DNA of 64,000 bases from Ditylenchus dipsaci. Lineage: Eukaryota > Nematoda > Chromadorea > Rhabditida > Anguinidae. The notes below the pieces were generated by a model that had not been told where the DNA came from, did not search any database, and saw only the letters and a list, made by a program, of their open reading frames with translations. Location of the stretch: assembly GCA_004194705.1 (NCBI GenBank), contig SADC01001209.1:186001-250000 (forward strand), read 5' to 3'. A program made the position numbers and the translations under genes. Within the stretch, counting starts at the first letter, position 1; each line of letters starts with the position of its first letter. Below are positions 47,001-57,194 of the stretch, piece after piece.

Positions 47001-50000
47001 AGGCGCGCAAGTTGTTGTTCATACTGATTCGTGCATGCTCGTCTATTTGGGCAGTGCGAGATATTCTCCGGCTGATGTGCTGTAATAAAAATTGTAGGAT
47101 GAGGTTTTTGTTAACTTTTATCTTTTCCTAATTTGACGCGATATTTCCCAAAATTTGAAACTAGATATAGCTTTTTCTTAAAGGACCATTGCCGTTGCCG
47201 ACAACGAGAACTAATATTCAGAATTATTTTTCAGTAAAAACTAATAGCAAAATAGTTAAAAAAGCAGAACCGGCATTGGGAATCAAACCCACTCAATAAC
47301 ACATTCAAAAAAAAATTCCGAAAATTATCGGAATAAAAAAGTGTCCCGTGCGCATTTAAAAGTGTGTAATTCACGCTGTTGGCAACGGCGATAGTCCTTT
47401 AAACTATCTACAAACTTCATTAAAATATTATTAAATGTAGAAGTCATAAAAAACTCAGTTCATAGAAGGGGGGGGGGGGTGCAGGAACACATATATATCT
47501 CGGATTTTGGTACAGTCAAACCTCTATATAACGGCCCCCCCCCTAAAAGTTCGTTCCCACCCTGGGTCCGTTACTTTTTAGCTTGATTTTCAAAGTTTTT
47601 TTAAATTCTGTTTTGACAGTCTGGTCGCAAATATCGCAAGGATTCCGATTTTGCCGATCGTTTTTCAATATTTGAATAATTTTACTATTAAAAAATACAA
47701 AACCTCTATATAACGGCCCTCTAAAAAAAATTAGAGGGCCGTTATATAGAGGTTTTGTATTTTTTAATAGTAAATTATTCAAATATTGAAAAACGATCGG
47801 CAAAATCGGAATCCTTGAGATATTTGCGACCAGACTGTCAAAACAGAATTTAAAAAAGCTTTGAAAACCGAGCTAAAAAAAGTGTCGGACCCAAGGTGGG
47901 AACGAACTTTTAGGGGGGGGGGGCGTTATATAGAGGTTTGACTGTACTAGAGTAGATTATCGCTCTTTTAGACAAACAAAAGTCAGATAAATTTATCGTG
48001 CCCAGCCAAAGTAAATGAAGAGTTGAAGTAATGCGATAGGTTAAAAAGTTTCCACAAATTTGTAGTTAGCCGCATTCCCGACTCTGTGGTCGTACTGACA
48101 AAATAAGCGGTAGCTAGAAACAAAAAGGGGTAAATAGATTAACCGATCTGCCATATTTTCTTAATTTCTTTAAATTTCATGCAATAAGTATACCAAGTAT
48201 TTAGGCTTGTTTTGTGCCACCATATTGCCGATGTCATCGATCTGAGGGGTGGTTTCTAAAAAATTGCATATCAATACGATCTGTTCAAAGTAGTGCTTGT
48301 AGTCAACAAACTTTCAGAAATTTTCCATCCCACCATTCTGTCCATGAGCTGTTCCAGCTGGTCCTCTACGAGATTCGCATCCTCCCTTTCTTCCGTTGAC
48401 TTGAAAAATTAGAGCCACTTTTGAGCAACTTGTTAGTGTTGGTTTCTAAAAACTAGGTCGGCCTGTTTAATCAGTATATAAATGTTTTTACCATTGCTAG
48501 TGTATGCAGAAACAAGCATATTAGCTACACAGCCCTCAATACGCTCCAAGGCTGCTCCTTTTTCGTATCTGACCGGTTCCCATTGGTTAGCTAGCAATAT
48601 GGCATGTCTACTCACCACCATCTCACTGAATACATCTAAAATTACGCAGAAAAAATTACGAAGGTTGCTAGAATTCACAGCGCAAATGTTTTGAATTTAA
48701 GTTTAAATAAAAAATAGTGTTAGATCCATTTAAATTAGGTGAAACAAACTCTACTCATCGGCTGGAAAAACTTAATTTCAAAGATGCCTTTTGTTCGAAA
48801 AATAATGCATGCTCTTAGTAAACTTTGAGAAGGACTGCAGAAAGCGGATCGAATGAATTTTTTCAACACTGCACTTTAAAAAAAACATCCCTAAAAGTGC
48901 AGTCAAGCAATAAATTTTTGGCTCTAGGTAAATTCGTCCCGGTAAATTCGTCCCCAGGTAAATTCTTCCCCAAAACAGCCAATTCAAAATTTTCGAACAG
49001 GTTCGAATCCAATCGGTAGGAAACACAATTTTTTCTTGTTAAAGAGCCATATACCGCATTTCCTCTAATAGCTCCCCCGGGAGTTATTTTTTGGATGCCC
49101 AAAAATCAGAAAAATTTGAGGTCGATCTCAAGATTTTTAGGTGAAAATTCAAAATCGAAAAAGCGGAATCGGTAGAGCTCGTGGAGTTACGAAAACGCAT
49201 AAAACAGCTTTGCCAAAAAAATTTCTGAGTTGAGATATAGGCCCTCAAAGTTAAGGGGGGGGGAGTTATTAGAGCAGGGGGAGCTATTAGAGGTAATACG
49301 GTAGTCTTAGTAAAGCCGAATGTGGGTAGGAAGAGCATCAGGTAGGTACGGGCGGCAGTAAATTGAACCTCTACAAATTTCGCAGGAATTTAAATTTTTC
49401 CGTCTGAACCAACCAAACCAAGTGGTCGTCCACTTGGAGCAAAATTTTTTTTACGCTTTTCACGTTTTAAAACGTATTTTATGGACTAATTCGGACATGC
49501 TGAAGAGGGTTTGACAGTAGTAAAACACCGTTTTCTCGAGTAGTTTTTGAGTTTTGGTAAAATCGAGTTTTGGTAAAATCAATTATTGCCCAATACTCAA
49601 GAAATACCATACAAAACCTCATTTTACTATTATCAAACAACCTTCAGCATGTCCGAATCAGTCCAAAAACAGATTTTGGAACATGAAAAACCTAATTTTT
49701 TTTTGCTCCAAGTGGACGACCACTTGGTTTTGTTGTACCCAGGTAGTCGTACACAGGTCGGAAAACTTAGTTAGTGTATTGGTACACGGATAGTAACATT
49801 TTGGTCTGTGATCCAAGCTATGATTTCTACGATTCCTATGATTCAACGTCAGTTCTGCTATATAATCCACGCACTAACAAAACCAAGTAGTCGTTCACTT
49901 GGAGCAAAATTTTTTCTACGTTTTCCATGTTCCAAAACATATTTTCTGGACTAATTCAGGCACGCTGAAGATGGTTTGATAGTGGTGAAATGCCGTTTCG

Positions 50001-51078
50001 TCAAGTATTTTTTGAGTATTGGGCAATAATTGATTTTACCAAAACTGGTTTTTATCAAAGCTCAAGAAATACACTACAAAACGGCATTTTAGCACTATCA
50101 AACCATCTTCAGCATGTCCGAATTAGTCCATAAAACAGGTTTTAAGGCCCGAAAAAGTAAAAAAAAATTAAAATATGTATTGTCTGTTCACCTGACTATG
50201 AGGCACCTACTCAAGGTATTGGGGTTGGGGTGGGTCAAGTCGTAATTTTGGTCCTAAGAAACCCGATTTCCCACACAATTCTAAGTTAGAAACATATTTG
50301 CTACTACCAGGATTTGAACCTGCTCGAAAATTTTGAATTGGCGGTTTTGGGGACGAATTTACCTGGGGACGAATTTACCTTGGGACGAATTTACCGGGAC
50401 GAATTTACCGCCGCCCGAAATTTTTGGACCACTGCAAGATACAATTATTTTTATTCGCCTCCATTTAAACTTTTTTTAAATTTTCGACTTTTGCCCTTTT
50501 AAAGAATAATTTAGTATATAATTTCCCATGGTTTCTTTCGTGACTCAGGATGAACAACCACTAATCCTGAGTCAGATTTTTACCCGTCGTTAACTGTGGA
50601 ATTCCTGTTATATTATACCAAAAATTTCACAGTTAATAAAGCACAGTTAACGACGGGGCGAAATCTGACTCAGAAATAGTGGTGCTCATCCTGAGTCGAA
50701 AAAAAAAGAAAAGTTTATTTTGAGGCGTGTTATATAAATAAATACTAACTGGTTAGAGCGTCGACGTCCACATCCTGATATTCTGGTTTAGTGGGTGGTT
50801 GGAAGGTGAAGCCGTTGGGTCTACTTACTACATTAAGCCCACTAGTTGATGGCTCTTGTTTGATAGAATTGGAAAAATGAGCTGCTGCTTGTTCGCCTTC
50901 TTCATCTGATGAGGAGTCTAGGAAAACACTGAGTAGGTCCCGCTTCTTGTGAGTGATTCCAGGATTCTCTGGCACTGCCACATATTCCACAGGTCTAGAA
51001 TGTAGATTGGTCATTAACAACACTGTATATTACAACTTATGAAAAAAATCCTTACTCAGATTTAAGTTCAGGAGTCAT
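41026..51078 (-). CDS. Unidentified ~900-residue, probably nuclear protein
   Basis: Eighteen minus-strand exons: 51078-51056, 50994-50750, 48635-48492, 48399-48194, 47079-46924, 46771-46480, 46387-46280, 45323-45219, 45165-44964, 44544-44366, 44319-44264, 44217-44149, 42964-42899, 42851-42771, 41974-41759, 41707-41617, 41566-41284 and 41206-41026. Start MTPELKSEPVEYV, end NPIAKESDEE-stop. The N-terminus is acidic and Ser-rich (VFLDSSSDEEGEQAA); the first third is helical and charged; the middle is very basic (HGKKRRVTAKKQASSRKSRR) followed by a very acidic stretch (EEEDIDDGYVEEESDVEEV); the C-terminal ~300 residues look globular (RRISRWLITDLLLYRLDKRI, KEISYIFVACGFDFE). The charge pattern suggests a chromatin or nuclear protein. 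Frame breaks needing one added base: AAA at 48316 and TTT at 41410. Junctions 3/4 and 15/16 are also out by one. Exons 6 and 7 join in frame (SALKK to KSLKSKPK), so I read one gene, but a stop 3' of exon 6 (46455) would allow two. Confidence 0.7.
42026..42455. mobile_element. Pogo-like palindromic element 1
   Basis: TA-flanked near-perfect inverted repeat. Ends ACAGTCGACTCTCGATTTAA and TTAAGTCGAGAGTCGACTGT. The arms meet at about 42240 with no loop to speak of. The inner part (GTCTGGTCGCAAATATCG, GCCGATCGTTTTTCAA) is shared with the element at 47511. In intron 14 of the minus-strand gene. Confidence 0.85.
43050..43827. mobile_element. hAT-like element with TTCGAG clusters
   Basis: Ends TAGGGTTGTCGAGGGTTCGA and GCTCGACTCGACAACCCTA. 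Identical 8-bp flanks CCAGGGTT at 43042-43049 and 43828-43835. TTCGAG / CTCGAA and the 8-mer GAGCGCTC occur over a dozen times within about 100 bp of each end. The interior has no transposase frame. In intron 12. Confidence 0.87.
45340..45832. repeat. Family A MITE interrupted by family B
   Basis: Left end TACCGTATTTACTCTAATAGG at 45342. The matching right end is split: AAGGCCTGTTAA precedes, and AAGTGAATACG follows, the TTAA element at 45579-45819. Hence family B inserted into the right terminus of this family A copy. Confidence 0.7.
45579..45819. mobile_element. TTAA MITE family B, copy 3
   Basis: Reverse orientation relative to copies 1 and 2. Ends TTAAAGGGGCATGATCGTGC and GCACGGGCATGCCCCTTTAA. 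It interrupts the family A terminus at 45340-45832, in intron 7. Confidence 0.88.
45973..46275. mobile_element. Diverged pogo-like foldback
   Basis: Left GTTGACTCTCAGTACAGCG, right GACGTTATATCGAGAGTAGA then TTGTA. Arms with TTTTTGACTATG / TGTCAAAAATCGC and GGTGTCAAAAATCGC / GCGATTTTTGACACC. Old copy of the group at 42026 and 47511. Confidence 0.6.
47178..47402. mobile_element. TTAA-ended MITE, second family
   Basis: Ends TTAAAGGACCATTGCCGTTG and CAACGGCGATAGTCCTTTAA, inverted and TTAA-bounded. The same end motif (CGGCAATGGCCCTTTAAG) appears alone near 12310. In intron 4. Confidence 0.75.
47511..47946. mobile_element. Pogo-like palindromic element 2
   Basis: TA-flanked near-perfect inverted repeat. 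Ends ACAGTCAAACCTCTATATAA and TTATATAGAGGTTTGACTGT, with C/G runs and GTTCGTTCCCACC inside. The inner arm (CTGGTCGCAAATATCGCAAG, TTGCCGATCGTTTTTCAA) matches the element at 42026, but the outer 30 bases belong to a different end type. In intron 4. Confidence 0.87.
48920..50417. mobile_element. Composite hAT-like element with GGTAAATTCGTCC clusters
   Basis: Identical 8-bp flanks AAATTTTT at 48912-48919 and 50418-50425. Left cluster GGTAAATTCGTCC x3 (48926-48973), right cluster GGACGAATTTACC x4 (50349-50409). Both inner boundaries carry AATTTTCGA and a GGTTCGAATCC/GGATTTGAACC string like a tRNA B box. Inside are a family A MITE (49052-49303) and two inverted repeats with ACTTGGAGCAAAATTTTT ends (about 49408-49740, 49875-50150). 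In intron 2 of the minus-strand gene. Confidence 0.83.
49052..49303. repeat. MITE family A, nested copy
   Basis: Ends TACCGCATTTCCTCTAATAG and CTATTAGAGGTAATACGGTA with CCCCCGGGAG core edges. Nested inside the hAT-like element at 48920-50417. Internal GAGGTCGATCTCAAGATTTT is shared with 6230-6260. Confidence 0.8.
50534..50697. repeat. Foldback MITE
   Basis: Ends GACTCAGGATGA and TCATCCTGAGTC; inner CGTCGTTAACTGTG / CACAGTTAACGACG. About 160 bp, loop near 50612. Lies just downstream of exon 2 (minus strand) of the large gene. Confidence 0.75.
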
Positions 51079-51420
51079 TTGTCACCTTGATAAATTTAAA
51101 ACTTAGTCAATCAGTCGTTTGCGAAATACCGGCAGAATCAACAATGGTACGCAAATTAATCAAAATTGATTATTCTTGATAATAATCAAAATTTTGTGTG
51201 TGTCTATTTTTGTCCTTTCACTCTGTTTTTTGAGGATATTTTCTTAGCGGCCAGTAGCAAAGTTGTTTAGGAGATTCTGCTCTACAACTTTGCTTTTTAC
51301 AGCCGGGAACACGTCTACGAAAAATTGAAACAAAGCGACAAAACAAACACTTGATTGTTATCAAAAATAACCAATTTCGATTAATTTGCGTAAGTGGTAT
51401 CAACACAGATTGCGAATAAT

Positions 51421-52214
51421 ACCTGGTGGACAAAAAGTCCTTGGACAACTTCTGAGCTCACTTTTTAAAATAAAAATTTAACGATGAGAAAATTCCTAAA
51501 CATAGGTTTTGTAGCCCTGAATCTCTTCTTTCAAATGGCATATTGCTTATAGCTTGACTATTTTGGATAAGTCACCATTTGGCTCCAAACACTTGTCTGG
51601 TCATTTTGAGAAGGTTACCAACGTTTTCATCACTTTAACTGGTCAAATGTTTTATTGAATTTTAAGCGTCACTACAAAATTTCATCACCATGTTGTAGCG
51701 CAGCTCAATAGCTACAAAACCCATATTACAGAATGATTTTTGAAAATCTGAGTGTTGAGATATAGTTTTTTTTGGAAAAAATCAATTTCTTAAAAATTAC
51801 CAAAATCCGAAAAATTGGCAAAAACTTTCATTTTGGTCATTTTTTAAGAAATTGATTTTTTCCAAAAGGCCATATCTCAACACTCAGATCTTCGAAAATC
51901 ATTCTGTAATATGGGTTTTGTAGCTATTGAGCTGCGCTACAACATGGTGATGAAATTTTGTAGTGACGCTTAAAATTCAATAAAACATTTGACCAGTTAA
52001 AGTGATGAAAACGTTGGTAACCTTCTCAAAATGACCAGACAAGTGTTTAGAGCCAAATGGTGACTTATCCAAAATAGTCAAGCTATAAGTAATATGCCAT
52101 TTGAAAGAAGAGATTCAGGGCTACAAAACCTATGTTTAGGAATTTTCTCATCGTTAAATTTTTATTTTAAAAAGTGAGCTCAGAAGTTGTCCAAGGACTT
52201 TTTGTCCACCAGGT
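51421..52214. repeat. 794-bp near-perfect palindrome between divergent genes
   Basis: Left arm 51421-51815 and right arm 51822-52214 are inverted copies. Examples: ACCTGGTGGACAAAAAGTCC / GGACTTTTTGTCCACCAGGT at the tips, AACATAGGTTTTGTAGCCCT and its inverse, GATGAAATTTTGTAGTGACG and its inverse. Mismatches are few. No target duplication was recognised. It occupies half of the 1.5-kb space between the start codons at 51078 (minus) and 52598 (plus). Confidence 0.9.
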
Positions 52215-52597
52215 CTTATAAGCAAAAAAAAAGAAAAAATTATAAATAATAATAAAAACCAGAAATTGACTTTAGAAAAAGAACAATATCAGAGATGCTC
52301 TTCAAGCAGTCAACTGACACGAACAGATGAATAAAAAGAGCCGGTTCAGCAACAACGAACTCTTCACCCCCACTTGAAGCCAAAACAATCATAATGTATC
52401 CAAATAATGACAGAAAATAATCTTCTTTGTAACACAATGAAATGTACTTGCTTTACTGCCTTTAGCTATACATCCATCAAATATCATATTCGAAAAAAAT
52501 ATTTTAAAATTTTTGGCATTCAAAAAGAGCGCCAAATGTTAAATTAAAAAATCACTTGATCTGATTTTTCAATTAAAATCGTTCATCACTGTTTGAA

Positions 52598-55500
52598 ATG
52601 TCCATGCCTACTCCCCAACCATCAGCTGAATCGACCAAAAAGAGTGTTAGATTTGAAAAAAGTGACCGTCAAAAGCTTATGAGTGAACAGAAAAGACCAA
52701 GACGAAGCAGTAGTCGATGGCATAAACTGCTCGACGAGACTGAAGATGGTGCTAGTCCTATTACTAGAAACAAGTGGCTGGAATTGAGCGTCAACCAAGG
52801 TGTTTATTTTAAGCGATAGCATAAACTCTCCAAGGTTTCTGAAAAAAACTTTATTACCCTAAATTTGACGATGGTGTACCAGTCAGTAAAAATTTAAACT
52901 AGATATTTTAAGTTAGATAACTGCTTCGCAATGGAAAACTCGCTATTTGATCGAAAAACTATAGTATAAAACAAAGGCAAACGAAATTCTCGGTGTGTTT
53001 CACCACAACAATATTATTTATTGGCTCCACTGCGGTCAAGGTGACTAAAGTGCCTCTTTTCAAAGACCATTCCCTCACTGCCTTTGCGGTGTTGATAGAA
53101 ATAAAAAAAAGTGTTCTAGAGACCATTTGCTCACTCTTGAAGCACCTGACTTTAGACCAATGGCTTACCGTTTTACCCGTTGAAAAAACTTTGAGCAAGC
53201 CCCTCAGGTTATTTTCAATCGTTTAAACGTAAAAAAAATATTTAAAAAAATTTAAGCTATCATGGACTAGTGTGTGTTTCTGACCGGCCTATCATAGATT
53301 TTGAATCCAAAAACAAATCTAATGACACTGAGAAGTACCTAAGCCACACCAGTTTGTATGCCAAGGTCAAGCTGTTTTAGTGCTTCTGATCATGAAATCA
53401 CGCTTATTTTTTCAGAAAATAGCCAATGCCGATATCACTTTAGACTTGCTCAATATTTGGCGTTCTAGCAAGCAATATTTCAGTGAAAACTATAAAAATC
53501 TTTCTACCCAACAACCAGACTGCGATCTCGAGACTTATTTGTCTGGATTGTTCGGCAGCCAAAGCTCCTTGGTGAGTGTAAATAAAAGTTTTCTTAACCA
53601 GTTTTTGAATTTCGAAGGACTTAACTCAGCTCCTACAAGTCAGTATACCCATAGCTTTTGCCCACAATAATGTGGCCAGGTAGGTGGTCAATTGTTAAAA
53701 ATATGAGACAGGGCTAATTCGCCGTCACGGTATTCGTCGCAATTTTATGTTGGTGTCACCTTAAAATCGAGGAGCATGATATCGAGGCAATCTTTTTTTA
53801 AGATAACTAAGATCCTGAGCTACAACGTAACATATACCGTTTTAGACTCTGCTTATAAAAACGCCAGGAAAAACTTTTAAAAACGTCTTCGGGCAAATTT
53901 TGCGATGGTGAATTTTGTCAACGGCGAATACCGTGACGACGAATCAGCCGTTTCCCAAAAATATGCGTATTTATAAAGATATGCATTTTTAGAGAGTTTA
54001 TGCCACTGCAGAAGATGGTGGAAATAGCCCACCACAATATTGGCAGATCGCTTAAAAAAGCGAAACTAGATGGTGTTGATCAAGAAAATTGCGATCCAGA
54101 TGACAGGCAGCAATATGTCTACTCATTTGTACTGGCTACATCAAACAGGTTTGCCTTTAAAGTTTATGGTTAGTGCAGTGTTTGTTTTTGGACAAAATAT
54201 AGGAAAGTCACGTCCCTTTTTTCTATCCTGAAAATATTAAAAAAAAAGTTATGTTAAAATAAGTTAGAAAATGCCATTTTAAAAAATTAGTTGCTCAATT
54301 TCAATAATTAGGTGTCTCGTTTCGGTTAAAGCCATGCCCTATTTTCTCTAATTGAAAACCATAGGCTTTTTTTATACGGCTTTATGTGGATTGATACCAT
54401 ACCCTTTAAAATATTCGAAAGTACTAATTAAAAATGCCCATAATTCCAAAATCATAGTCAATACATGGGGGAATTGGAGTGGTCAATTAGAGAAAATATC
54501 AAAAATTAAGGTGCATGAAAACCTGAGAATTTCGATCTGCAGTTAAGCCAGATTTTAAAAGGTGTCTTAGCTGGGGATCGAGCTTTTGGGAATGTCGCTG
54601 TATCAAATTTTGATTGCTTAACAATATGTTTTTAAATACTTACTGAGAATTCGGGCTTTTATTTTGACATGTTTCTCAAGTCTCCAGATTGGGTTTTTTT
54701 GGTCTGTTCGATAAAAATATTAAGATTAGCCAATTGGCTATGCTCTACAAGACAAAATTTTGAATCTATTCCTACAGTTGACAGTAGATAATAATTACCA
54801 AGTTATCTTGGTATTTTCTAAGGTCTTGTTTGTTTTTTAGTCTAAATAATACAGTCAAACCTCGATAACCCGGCACTCCTAGGGACCGCCCTCAAGGTGT
54901 CGGGTCATCCAAGCGTCACTTTACTTCATTTCTGGTGAATCAAATTCAGTTAGACGCCGGGCTATCGAGGTTTGACTTTAATGTAAAAAATTTTTTAGTT
55001 CCCATGAAGATAATCAACCAACAAACAGCACAGCCCTACCAAGTGCATCGACAGAAATCCCATCATCCACATCGTTTCTCTATATTAACCAATCTGGAGA
55101 CCTGGTTGAATTCATGCAAAGTGCTGATTCACCCGCTCAGTCAATAAGACAATTTCTTAAATTGATTGAAGGAATGACCAAGAAGTATGCATATTTCTTA
55201 TAAATATATACTAAAAAACATTTTGGGCATTTAGAACTCAAAATGTGCAATTATTTGCTATAGTGGGCAATGAGTTGCAAAGGTTGAATCTCGAGTTGCA
55301 GGCTCAGAAGGACAAACTGGCCAAGGTTTGTCTTTTCGAGGAAAAAGGACCACACAAATATTATTATTATTTTTTGTTTTTTAGCTACTGCCCAGATGCA
55401 GTGAGTCCACCTCTTCAGTGGCTATTGCTCAGTCTCGGTTGTCGACAGACTCTCGCTATTCACTTACTTGTGGAGAATTGGTAAAATTTATTCCTGGCAA

Positions 55501-56666
55501 CCGTTGAAGAAACTCGGACTTGGAGTTGAATATTTCACATCCTGACATTCTTTACTGCAGCCTTGACTACCATTAATGACTAAATATGCCCTCTTTTAAC
55601 CCTAGAAAGGGCCCGTTAACCACAAAGTGGTCATGTCACTTGTAAGAGCCTCGTTTTGACTGTCGTAAAGCACATTTAGAAAACCGGTAAGAAAATCGAG
55701 CGAGAAATAAATCTCAGCTTCAAAATGCGTATTTGAGAACTCATGAGACAATGCCCAGCAGAAATATATCATTAATTAAAGCGAGGCACGGACCACGTGA
55801 CCACATTGTAGTCAGGAGCGACCACTTTAACCACGCTCCACCACCCACGCTCTCTAATAAACCCACACCCCTTTGAATATCTATATCTCAACTTAGAGAA
55901 TTTTTTCGCAAAGCTCTTTATTGAATTTTATTAACTCCCACGAGCTCTACAAATTCCAATTTTTAGATTTGGTTGAGCACCCGAAAATCTCGATATTGAC
56001 TTAAAAATTTTCAGATTTTCGGGGGGTTGAAAAAAAACCACAAAAGGGCTAATTAGAGGAAATACGGTATCTGCTTTTTATGTGAATTTGATTTAGGATG
56101 AGCTAAGTGCACTGAGTGACCAATTGGACCAGGCTGAAGACTTTGAATTATGCGTACAAAGTGACAAAGGCACCAACTTGCATGTGGAAAATATTTAATA
56201 ACATATTCTTCCTTTATAGATCAAAATTTTTTAGAAATTAGATGACCCGTCACTGCACGCTGACTCCAAGCACATCCGTCAAATAGAAAAGCGCGTTCGT
56301 GAATTAGCCAAGGAAATTGCCATGGCCAAACAAGAATTAATTACTGACAAACCAACTGAGGCAGATAAACCAGAACAGGAAGGTGGAACTAACACACCAG
56401 GCAAACAGGAAGATTTGTACAGCACCAGAGTCTACCAACAATTCGCCACTTTCTACCGGCAAACAGTGCTTGAGTCTGACAATGTGATCGAACAAACGAA
56501 GGATCTAGAGCAAAAAGAAAAGCCAACTGTATTTTTTTGATTCCGCTACTGAAAATGTGAAAATATAATTTAGCGCAAAACTAAACACTTAGCTCCATGT
56601 TCAACAGCTACACCAGTCTTGACCAACAAGAAAAAGAAAAATAAAATTTCAAATATTGTGAATTAA
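52598..56666 (+). CDS. Unidentified coiled-coil protein with an RVxF-like motif
   Basis: Nine exons: 52598-52799, 53416-53571, 54012-54148, 54999-55184, 55235-55325, 55385-55480, 56097-56183, 56235-56528 and 56574-56666; about 447 residues. All junctions keep frame except the first, which is one base out. The N-terminus has KKSVRFEKSDR, fitting the K-x-V-x-F docking motif for protein phosphatase 1, then a basic RPRRSSSRWHKLLDE segment with RRSSS, a plausible kinase site. The central part is helical (ITLDLLNIWRSSKQYF, IRQFLKLIEGM), residues about 235-345 look coiled-coil (NELQRLNLELQAQKDKLAK; IRQIEKRVRELAKEIAMAKQ), and the tail is lysine-rich (NKKKKNKIS). PP1 docking, a basic Ser patch and coiled coil would suit a kinetochore or cytoskeletal protein such as a Mis12-complex subunit, but I could not match it. 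Head-to-head with the large minus-strand gene. Confidence 0.75.
53706..53956. mobile_element. hAT-like MITE, GGTATTCGTCG motif, in intron 2
   Basis: Inner ends CTAATTCGCCGTCACGGTATT and AATACCGTGACGACGAATCAG are inverted. The flanks AAAAATATG at 53697-53705 and 53957-53965 are identical over 9 bases, compatible with an 8-bp duplication. Short clusters of TATTCG/CGAATA near the ends. Confidence 0.7.
54850..54980. mobile_element. Pogo-like MITE in intron 3
   Basis: Left end TACAGTCAAACCTCGATAAC, right end GCTATCGAGGTTTGACTTTA. About 130 bp, ends 18 bases before the acceptor of exon 4, so it contributes sequence close to the splice site. Confidence 0.75.
55846..56070. repeat. MITE family A in intron 6
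   Basis: Left CTCTCTAATAAACCCACACC, right CTAATTAGAGGAAATACGGTA. Interior contains CACGAGCTCTACAAATTCC, shared with other family members. Ends about 27 bases before exon 7. Confidence 0.65.
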
Positions 56667-57194
56667 ATATTGTAAAGATCTCATTTTTTATTTATTTTAC
56701 AAGCAGTTTTCATGATGATGAATAACAAATACTGGCTTCCGTCTCTACTAAAGTTCAAAACACACGAATACAGTCAAGTTTTAATAAGCCAATGGCCCCT
56801 CAAGTTCGTTGTACTGCTGGCAACGAATCCGACACTACTTAATTCTGACTTTGACGACTTTTGGCAAAATATTTTTCAACCTTCTCACAATCGGAAAGAA
56901 GATTGAATTGAAGATTTTATGTAAAATCTTATAAATTCTAAATCTTCAGGATGCCAAATAAAGTACATCTGGAAATAAAGTGCAGATGAGAACCGTGGTG
57001 TAAACCCGAAATCTAATAAAGCGGAGTCAGTAAGAAGGTAAGAAAATGCGATAAACAGCTTTGCAAGATGTTTGCTCTTAGTTGAGATATAAGTCTTCAA
57101 AGCCAATTGTTAGAGAATATACGGTAAATCAACGCAGATTCTTTGGTACGATATTTTTCAATTACGTGAAAAATTGGCGTGAGGGGAAATAAAG
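56667..57194. other. 3' flank of coiled-coil gene and family A remnant
   Basis: AAATAAAATT at 56638-56649 and TTTATTTATTTTAC follow the stop. 56885-57125 contains a decayed family A copy ending GTTAGAGAATATACGGTAAA. No gene. Confidence 0.5.
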
